The position numbers were made by a program, and so were the translations under genes. The notes beneath the pieces are model-generated. The model made no database searches. It was not told the origin of the DNA and saw nothing but the letters and a program-made list of their open reading frames with translations. Source: Planctomycetota bacterium (GTDB lineage: Bacteria; Planctomycetota; SZUA-567). Taken from it: DNA of 36,807 nucleotides. Shown here one piece after another: positions 31,426-36,807 of the stretch. Numbering within the stretch: the stretch's first letter is position 1; each line of letters opens with the position of its first letter. Location: assembly GCA_031261425.1 (NCBI GenBank), contig JAISJR010000053.1, forward strand, positions 1-36,807, in the 5' to 3' direction.

Positions 31426-31628
31426 TATAACCTCCCCTTATGTTCGCCGTGAAGAGAACACGTCTATTTGTCTCTCTCTATCGGCAAAATAAATGAAACC
31501 GCATTAGCGAAATACGGCGCGCCCGCCAATTATTCGGTTAAAAATGACGCCCGCCGGAAGCGCGCGCGGGCAACCCGCGCCGTTTCCACCGCTCACTTAC
31601 CGCGATGAGGGAAATCGTTTCAAGAAAT

Positions 31629-31749
31629 AATTAACAATTAACAATTCACAATTAACAATTGAGGAGTTTGATTTTTCAGATTCGCGAAGCGCGATTTTTG
31701 ATAATCGACTCCTACTAAATTGTTAATTGTTAATTGTAAATTGTGAATT
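31629..31749. repeat. Palindromic element, attaaca arms (family A, copy 5)
   Basis: TTAACAATTAACAATTCACA left arm, core GAGGAGTTTGATTTTTCAGA with TTCGCGAAGCGCGA and GACTCCT, right arm AATTGTTAATTGTTAATTGT. The right arm encodes the last residues and stop of the ftsW-like gene. The spacer 31426-31628 before it holds only GC-rich inverted words (GCGCGCGGGCAACCCGCGCC) and probably the secretin promoter. Confidence 0.85.
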
Positions 31750-32916
31750 ACATCGCTCCGCGCCGCCGCAGACATACACCAGCACGGCGTCGGGCATTTT
31801 CGCGCGGCGCGGCGGACGGCTGACGCTCAACACCGCGCCGGCGGTCGTGAGCGCGACAAACAAACCGCTACCGCCGAAACTGACAAACGGCAGGGAAATG
31901 CCTTTCGGCGGAATAGACGCCGTTACCACCGCCAAATTAAACGCGGCTTGCAAACCGAGCATCATCACCGCGCCGTAAATCAATAAGCCGGAAAATTTGT
32001 CGCGGGCGCGGCGGAGCAATTTAATGCCGGCGACGACGAGCGCGCCGAACGCGACGACGATGGTCAGGCAACCGATAAGACCGAGTTCCTGTCCGGCAAT
32101 CGCGAAAATAAAATCGGTGTGCGCTTCGGGCAAATAAAAGAGTTTGGCGGGTCCCTCGCCCAACCCCAGACCGGTAACGCCGCCGCTGCCGAGCGCGACT
32201 TTGCTCATATGAATTTGATAGCCCGCGCCTTCAATCGAATTGGTTTGCCACGCTTCGACGCGCTTTAAGATGTAGTCGAATTTATGCACGCCGAACCACG
32301 CCGCGCCGCACGCCGCGCCGCCGAAAATCAGCGCGATTTGCCACCACCGCGCCCCGCCGACCACCAACATCGAACCGGCGACGGCGCCGATGAGCGCCGC
32401 CGTGCCGACATCCGGCTCGATAACCACCAGACCGGCGACGACGCCGACCATCAATCCCGCCGGTAAAAAACCGCGCCAAAACGGCAATTTCGCGGGAAAG
32501 CGCGACAAAAAGGCGGACAAAGCCAGCACGGCGGCGAATTTCGCCAACTCCGACGGTTGCATATTGAAACCGCCTAACCGCAACCAGCGATACGCGCCGT
32601 TGACTTTCGCCCCGACGCCCGGAATCCGCACCGCGACGAGTAGCAACAGCGTCAATAAAAACAACGCGCCAATCCAGCGCCCGCGCCGCGCCCAGTCAAT
32701 CCGCGACGCGACCGCGTAGCCGCCGACGCCCAAAACGAGCCACAGCAATTGGCGTTGCAAAAAAATCGAATCAACGCCGGCGGCGGCGGCGCGGACGCAA
32801 CTCGCGGAATAAACCAGCACCACGCCGAGCGCCGCCAGCGTGAAGACGCTCGCCATAAAAATCGTCCGCCACACGGCGATGCCGGCGGCGCTCGCGGTTT
32901 CATCGTTGTTATTCAT
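31723..32916 (-). CDS. ftsW: FtsW/RodA/SpoVE-family glycan polymerase, FtsW-like
   Basis: SEDS proteins polymerise peptidoglycan strands in the membrane. The 397 residues have about ten helices and the family boxes: LRLGGFNMQPSELAKFAAVL, KVALGSGGVTGLGLGEGPAK with LFYLPEAHTDFIFAIAGQEL, and IPPKGISLPFVSFGGSGLF. The PEAHTDFIF and GLGLG boxes fit FtsW better than RodA. The ATG at 32916 is chosen for the hydrophilic start MNNNDETASA; an extension with a TTG at 32994 is open but unsupported. The C-terminal residues SQFTINN come from a repeat element. No other cell-wall gene (murG, ftsI) is adjacent, unlike the usual dcw cluster. The gene is divergent from lpdA. Confidence 0.9.
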   Translation of the reverse strand: MNNNDETASAAGIAVWRTIFMASVFTLAALGVVLVYSASCVRAAAAGVDSIFLQRQLLWLVLGVGGYAVASRIDWARRGRWIGALFLLTLLLLVAVRIPGVGAKVNGAYRWLRLGGFNMQPSELAKFAAVLALSAFLSRFPAKLPFWRGFLPAGLMVGVVAGLVVIEPDVGTAALIGAVAGSMLVVGGARWWQIALIFGGAACGAAWFGVHKFDYILKRVEAWQTNSIEGAGYQIHMSKVALGSGGVTGLGLGEGPAKLFYLPEAHTDFIFAIAGQELGLIGCLTIVVAFGALVVAGIKLLRRARDKFSGLLIYGAVMMLGLQAAFNLAVVTASIPPKGISLPFVSFGGSGLFVALTTAGAVLSVSRPPRRAKMPDAVLVYVCGGAERCNSQFTINN

Positions 32917-33026
32917 TGGGGACACCGGCAAAATTACGGATAAAGATTCTTTTCCGTGTATTATCGGACGGTTCGCCGTTAAAATTTGCGGCAACTACCG
33001 CGCAGACCAAATAAAAGGAGAAACCA

Positions 33027-34349
33027 ATGTATGACCTCATCGTTATCGGCGGCGGACCGGGGGGCTATGAAGCCGCGGCGCGCGCCGGCGCGCTGGGCAA
33101 AAAAGTGTTGCTGATTGAAGAGCAAACGCTCGGCGGGACGTGTTTGCGCGTCGGTTGTATTCCGACCAAGACGTGGCTGAAAACCGCGCATCTGCTTGCC
33201 GCGCTGAAAAAAACGCCGGAGTTGACCGGCGCGGTCGCTCTGGATTTCGCCGCGTTGCAAACGCGCCAAAAACAAATCGTCGCGCAACTGACCGCCGGCA
33301 TCGCGGCAATGCTGAAAAAAGCGCGCGTCGAAACGGTCAACGCCCGCGCCAAAATCGTCGCGCCGAATCGAGTGGAGGCGAACGGGCAAACGTTGGCGAC
33401 CGCGAACATTTTAATCGCCGCCGGCGGGCAACCGGCGCGTCCGCCGCTCGCCGGTCTCGACCTGACCATCGACAGCGCCGAAGCGCTGAATTTGCCCGCC
33501 CTGCCCGCCTCGCTTGCCGTGTTGGGCGGCGGCGTGATTGGCTTGGAATTGGCGTCGTTTTTTCACGCGGTCGGCGTGCCGGTAACGATTATCGAAATGA
33601 CCAAACAAATCGGCGGCACGCTCGACGGCGAAATCGCCAAACGGCTGTTATTGGCGCTGAAAAAATCCGGCATCAATTTTTACCTTGAAAGTAAAGTCGA
33701 AAAAATCGAAGCCGGCGGCGACACGCGAAAAATCACGTTCGCCAACGCCGACGGTCTCCACACGGTCGAAGCGGCGAGCGTCCTCGCGGCGTTGGGACGA
33801 ACGCCCCGCGTCGCCGGTTTGGGGTTGGACGAAGCCGGCGTCGCCTACGACCGGCGCGGCGTCAAAACCGACGCCGCCGGACAGACCAACGTCGCCGGCA
33901 TTTGGGCGTGCGGCGACGTTACGGGGCGGTGTTTATTGGCGCACGCGGCGACGCGCGAGGGGTTAATCGCGGTGGAAAATATGTTCGGCGGCGACGCCAA
34001 AATGCGTTACGACGCGATGCCGGCGGCGGTTTATACCACGCCGGAAGTCGCGATGGTCGGCGCGACCGAGGAGCAACTGAAAGCGACGCCGTATCAAAAA
34101 ATCACGACGCCGCTCGCGGTCGCGGGACGTTACGCGATTGAATTTCCCGACGAAACGGGCGTGTTGAAAATTCTGCTCGCGCCGGACACGCGGCAAATTT
34201 TAGGGGCGCATATTTTGGGCGGCAACGGCGGCGAATGGATTCATTCGTTGGCGATGATGATGACGTGGCAAATTCCCGCCGACCGGCTAAACGAAGTGAT
34301 TTTCCCGCACCCGACCATCGCCGAAGCGCTCGCGAAATTTAGAGTTTAG
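33027..34349 (+). CDS. lpdA: Dihydrolipoamide dehydrogenase
   Basis: This FAD enzyme reoxidises dihydrolipoyl groups in 2-oxoacid dehydrogenase or glycine cleavage complexes using NAD+. The 440 residues carry the FAD motif VIGGGPGGYEAA (6-17), the redox-active disulfide GGTCLRVGCIPTK (Cys39, Cys44), the NAD motif VLGGGVIGLELASFF, the second FAD motif WACGDVTGRCLLAHAATREG and the C-terminal catalytic HPTIAE. The N-terminal half and the disulfide spacing separate it from glutathione or mercuric reductase. AAAGGAGAAACC precedes the ATG. Length is slightly below the usual 460-475. No E1 or E2 gene is adjacent, so the complex it serves is unknown. Confidence 0.95.
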   Translation: MYDLIVIGGGPGGYEAAARAGALGKKVLLIEEQTLGGTCLRVGCIPTKTWLKTAHLLAALKKTPELTGAVALDFAALQTRQKQIVAQLTAGIAAMLKKARVETVNARAKIVAPNRVEANGQTLATANILIAAGGQPARPPLAGLDLTIDSAEALNLPALPASLAVLGGGVIGLELASFFHAVGVPVTIIEMTKQIGGTLDGEIAKRLLLALKKSGINFYLESKVEKIEAGGDTRKITFANADGLHTVEAASVLAALGRTPRVAGLGLDEAGVAYDRRGVKTDAAGQTNVAGIWACGDVTGRCLLAHAATREGLIAVENMFGGDAKMRYDAMPAAVYTTPEVAMVGATEEQLKATPYQKITTPLAVAGRYAIEFPDETGVLKILLAPDTRQILGAHILGGNGGEWIHSLAMMMTWQIPADRLNEVIFPHPTIAEALAKFRV

Positions 34350-34442
34350 AGTTTAGAGTTGAGAGTTGAGCAGTGGTTGCGCTTCGCGCGTCTTAAAAAT
34401 AAAACTCCAATACTAAACTCTCAACTCTCAACTCTAAACTCT
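34343..34442. repeat. Palindromic element, gagttta arms (family B, copy 2)
   Basis: TTTAGAGTTTAGAGTTGAGA left arm, core GCAGTGGTTGCGCTTCGCGC with ATAAAACTCC, right arm ACTCTCAACTCTCAACTCTA. The core is the reverse complement of the core at 3191-3327. It starts inside the last codon of lpdA. Confidence 0.85.
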
Positions 34443-34443
34443 A

Positions 34444-34587
34444 ATGTCAAACCAAATCGAAAAAAAAACTAAAACGAATTCCCCCGCGCCGGTAATAGAT
34501 AAATGGTCGGCGATGTCAAAATCCGCCGGCGGCAATCGTCGTTTTTCGCCGTTTTTCTGGCGAAAATTGACGGGTTCACTCTGGTAA
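34444..34587 (+). CDS. Small basic open frame, uncertain
   Basis: A 47-residue frame starts MSNQIEKKTKTNSPAPVIDK and ends RRFSPFFWRKLTGSLW. It is basic, has no signal peptide or helix, and no Shine-Dalgarno site (the repeat element lies directly upstream). It may be chance. From 34588 to 34664 there is only the A/T-rich leader of the next gene. Confidence 0.2.
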   Translation: MSNQIEKKTKTNSPAPVIDKWSAMSKSAGGNRRFSPFFWRKLTGSLW

Positions 34588-34664
34588 ATTTCCGCGTCGG
34601 GGTCTAATTGCGGTTGCAGGGGGATAACTGTCGGTCATTTTTTTCTTTTTATGGAGGAAGAGCG

Positions 34665-35735
34665 ATGAAGTGGACTTGGGGATTGGCGGCGGCGGTGTTG
34701 GCGGCAATGCCGGCGTTCGCGAGCGACGACTGCGGTCGTCAGCCAAAAGCGGAACCGCGTTGCGGCGAATGTGCGCCGTGCAAAGCCAAAGAAACGCCGT
34801 GCCAAAAGGTCGCGAAGGTCGCGAACGAATGCAATCCGTGCCAAAAAGCGCCGGCGCCGCGCTACGTAACGATTAAAGTGCCGGTCAAAAAATTGGTGCC
34901 GGAACGCGGTTACAAAATCGTCTGCGAAGAAGTGCCTTACACCGCTTACCAAACGGTGCAAAAAGAGGTGCCGTATAAAGTGAAAAAACCGTTCTGGGAA
35001 GAACAGGAAATCACCGTCGAACAACCGGTGCAGAAAGAAGTCGAGAAAACTTTCAAGGTCTGCGTGCTGAACACCAAAGAAGAAACGATTGAGCGCCGGG
35101 TCTGCAAGACCGTCCGCAAAGTCGTTGACCAAGAAGTCGAAGAAATCACCGGCTACGAGAAGGTCTGCAATCCCGAAACCGGCAAGTTGGAAAAAATCGC
35201 CGTCAAGCAGAAGAAAACCGTGCCGATAACGACTTACGAAAAGGTTTGGGAAACCGTGCCGTGCAAAGTCCGCACCAGCGTCCCGGAAATCAAAGAAGAA
35301 GTCCGCAAGGTTACGGAATGTGTGTGGGAGCCGACGCAAGTCAAAGTCAAAGTTAGAGTGTTGCGCGACGTGGACGCGACGAAAACCGTCTGCGAAAAAG
35401 TGCCGGTAACGCTGACCAAAACCGTCAAAAAGAAAGTGCCGGTTTGCACCTACAAAGAAGTAACGGAATGCGTCAAGAAAAAAGTCCTCGAAAGCGAAGT
35501 GCAGGCGGAAATCGCCAAAGCCCGCGCCGAATATCTTGACGCCGCCGCGCCGAAAACGGACGTGAAAAAAGCGGACGTGAAAGAGACGCCGGCAAAAGAA
35601 ACGAAACCGGCGAAAGAAGAAGTTGCGCCGAAAGCGGCAGTGAAACCGGACGTGGAATCTCCGGCGGCGGAAGCGCCTACCGAAGAGGGCGTAACCGCCG
35701 AAGTCGTGGAAACGGGGACGGAGGTGGCGGAATAA
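34665..35735 (+). CDS. Exported Cys-rich YTV-like repeat protein, probable cell-surface component
   Basis: The start at 34665 has GGAGGAAG upstream and gives 356 residues with a signal peptide (MKWTWGLAAAVLAAMPAFA). Residues 20-65 hold spaced cysteines (CGECAPCKAKETPC, CNPCQ). About nine repeats of roughly 20-30 residues follow (66-290). Each has Tyr/Val/Thr/Lys-rich strands (RYVTIKVPVKKLVPERGYKI, VPYTAYQTVQKEVPYKVKKP) and usually one Cys. The tail (300-356) is Lys/Glu/Ala/Pro-rich. This pattern matches YTV-domain proteins of planctomycetes, which occur in their protein-rich, disulfide-linked wall. I infer that function; exact Pfam coverage was not computed. A strong terminator follows. Confidence 0.8.
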   Translation: MKWTWGLAAAVLAAMPAFASDDCGRQPKAEPRCGECAPCKAKETPCQKVAKVANECNPCQKAPAPRYVTIKVPVKKLVPERGYKIVCEEVPYTAYQTVQKEVPYKVKKPFWEEQEITVEQPVQKEVEKTFKVCVLNTKEETIERRVCKTVRKVVDQEVEEITGYEKVCNPETGKLEKIAVKQKKTVPITTYEKVWETVPCKVRTSVPEIKEEVRKVTECVWEPTQVKVKVRVLRDVDATKTVCEKVPVTLTKTVKKKVPVCTYKEVTECVKKKVLESEVQAEIAKARAEYLDAAAPKTDVKKADVKETPAKETKPAKEEVAPKAAVKPDVESPAAEAPTEEGVTAEVVETGTEVAE

Positions 35736-35764
35736 GCCAAATTGCGTCGAGTTTTAAGCGCATA

Positions 35765-35798
35765 AAAAGCGGGACGCGAAAAGCGTCCCGCTTTTTTA
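35765..35798. terminator. Bidirectional intrinsic terminator
   Basis: The stem AGCGGGACGC/GCGTCCCGCT around loop GAAAA is flanked by A-run and T-run, so it can stop transcription of both convergent genes (the YTV-like gene and the SGNH gene). Confidence 0.88.
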
Positions 35799-35822
35799 TT
35801 TGACCTGACTGATAATCCGCTC

Positions 35823-36807
35823 TTATTCCCCCGCCGGAAATTCCAAATACTTTGCCAACTGTTTGCGAACTTGATACTCGGCGCCGGCGCGGGAAAGGTG
35901 GTCGGTGTCTCTATACAGTAAATAACCATTCTCATCGAATATCACGCACTCGTCATTCGGACAAAATAAATCCAGCGAATTGATAATCGTCGCGTTTTTG
36001 ATTTGCGCTAAAACGTCCAAATAATCCTTGAAATACGCCGACATTTCCGCTCGCGTTACTCTTGGCATTTCTTTGCTCGGCGGTAAAAATTTCGCGATAA
36101 ATGCCGGACAGTGACGATAAAGATAATCACGCGGATTGAACGGTAACAGCGGATTTTCGCTGACGATAAAAACTTCTTTGCCGGCGGCAGTCAGCAAATC
36201 CACCGTGCCTTGCAACAGCCAGCGGTATTTATCCGCCGTCATTTCGCGATAGCACTCGTCGCCGCGCTTATTTCCCACGAAATACGATGCCCCCATTGTA
36301 ACGACGAATACTTTTTTTATATCCCGTTTGGCGACGAGCAGATTTAAGGCGCTGGCGATAGTAGGCGGTTGCAGATAAGACATCATTATATCCGGCTCAA
36401 TACCGGCGAACGGAAGCATACCTACGGCGCTGAGTCGCAAGGCATTCACGCCTTCATCCGCGCACGCCTTGGCAATCGCCGGATAAATCGCCTCCGCATG
36501 ACTGTCGCCAATTACCGCCACCGTGCGGCTCGCGCCGACATCATTAAAAACACAGTCGCCGGTGAAATTTTTTTGTTCACCGATATATCTATCCCCACTA
36601 TTTTTCAAGCCGAATTGCGCCCAAGACAACGCTTCATATTTTTTCATAGCCGGTTGCCACATTTTCGCCCCGCCGGTTAGGGTCAACCAATAGCCGAAAA
36701 TTCCCACCGCCAACATCGCCGCGACCAAGCCGACGGTTTTCGCCCGTCGAAATCTTTTGCCGAAGCGGAGCGGCTTTTCAATCGCGAAATAAGTGATGAC
36801 CGAAAAC
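35823..36807 (-). CDS. Acyltransferase family 3 with C-terminal SGNH domain, 3' part only
   Basis: The frame is open to the right edge, so the start is missing. The visible part begins with the end of a membrane acyltransferase domain (FSVITYFAIEKPLRFGKRFR), followed by a last helix (VGLVAAMLAVGIFGYWLTL) and an extracytoplasmic SGNH hydrolase/transferase domain. That domain has GDSHAEAIYPAI with the catalytic Ser, and DTDHLSRAG, which supplies the Asp and His. Such OafA-like proteins O-acetylate surface polysaccharides. A normal member would be about 600-650 residues, so roughly half lies beyond the window. Confidence 0.9.
   Translation of the reverse strand, partial: FSVITYFAIEKPLRFGKRFRRAKTVGLVAAMLAVGIFGYWLTLTGGAKMWQPAMKKYEALSWAQFGLKNSGDRYIGEQKNFTGDCVFNDVGASRTVAVIGDSHAEAIYPAIAKACADEGVNALRLSAVGMLPFAGIEPDIMMSYLQPPTIASALNLLVAKRDIKKVFVVTMGASYFVGNKRGDECYREMTADKYRWLLQGTVDLLTAAGKEVFIVSENPLLPFNPRDYLYRHCPAFIAKFLPPSKEMPRVTRAEMSAYFKDYLDVLAQIKNATIINSLDLFCPNDECVIFDENGYLLYRDTDHLSRAGAEYQVRKQLAKYLEFPAGE

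Overview
The window looks like a chromosomal stretch of an uncultured PVC-type bacterium, most likely a planctomycete. The main pointers are a secreted Cys-rich protein made of YTV-like repeats (34665-35735), two large TPR-secretins with no type II secretion partners, a GxxExxY protein, an AAA-ATPase_like (PF09820) gene fragment, and flagellins together with an isolated FtsW-type protein. The phylum call is an inference from gene content. No rRNA or tRNA was recognised.

Layout. Positions 1-12630 hold mostly housekeeping genes on both strands: an AAA-ATPase_like fragment cut by the edge, ruvB, queA, a membrane sensor with a SpoIIE-type domain that has lost its metal ligands, an EamA transporter, a CrtI-like flavoprotein, a degenerate receiver-DUF2225 fusion, an HU protein, an ECF/CbiO-type ATPase and a GtrB/DPM1-like glycosyltransferase. 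Positions 12764-19534 form a minus-strand flagellin locus with three cysteine-free, Ala/Asn/Thr-rich proteins. A DUF2442 gene, a BrnT/BrnA-type pair and a PIN-toxin pair are interleaved among them, and both toxin pairs are bracketed by repeats. Positions 19535-21240 are about 1.7 kb of repeat-rich non-coding DNA. Positions 21241-24493 carry a ROK kinase, guaA and a previously unlisted run of three tiny membrane proteins, two of them a tandem duplicate. Positions 24558-31425 carry two paralogous TPR-secretins separated by a GxxExxY nuclease-like gene set in 9-bp repeat arrays. Positions 31723-36807 carry an ftsW-like gene, lpdA, the YTV-like cell-surface protein and the 3' part of an acyltransferase-SGNH protein that runs off the window.

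The most unusual signal is a system of intergenic palindromic elements. Each has two inverted arms built from a short tandem word around an unpaired core. Four arm families have a 7-bp period (attaaca-, gagttta-, cagtggg- and gggaaga-like) and one has a 9-bp period (ttcgtgtaa-like). Two arm families share one core (consensus roughly GGAGTTAT, an A/T stretch, then CGCGAAGCGCAA), so arms seem to change while the core stays. These elements sit tightly against coding ends, provide stop codons for some genes, and bracket accessory cassettes. Three copies of a separate REP/MITE-like element (TIR CTATTCAATTGCCACGCC) and one 165-bp near-perfect palindrome add to this.

Regulation that can be read from sequence includes tandem hairpins displaying GGA in their loops upstream of the flagellin, which resembles CsrA control, three intrinsic terminator-like hairpins, and clear Shine-Dalgarno sites that fix several starts inside longer open frames.
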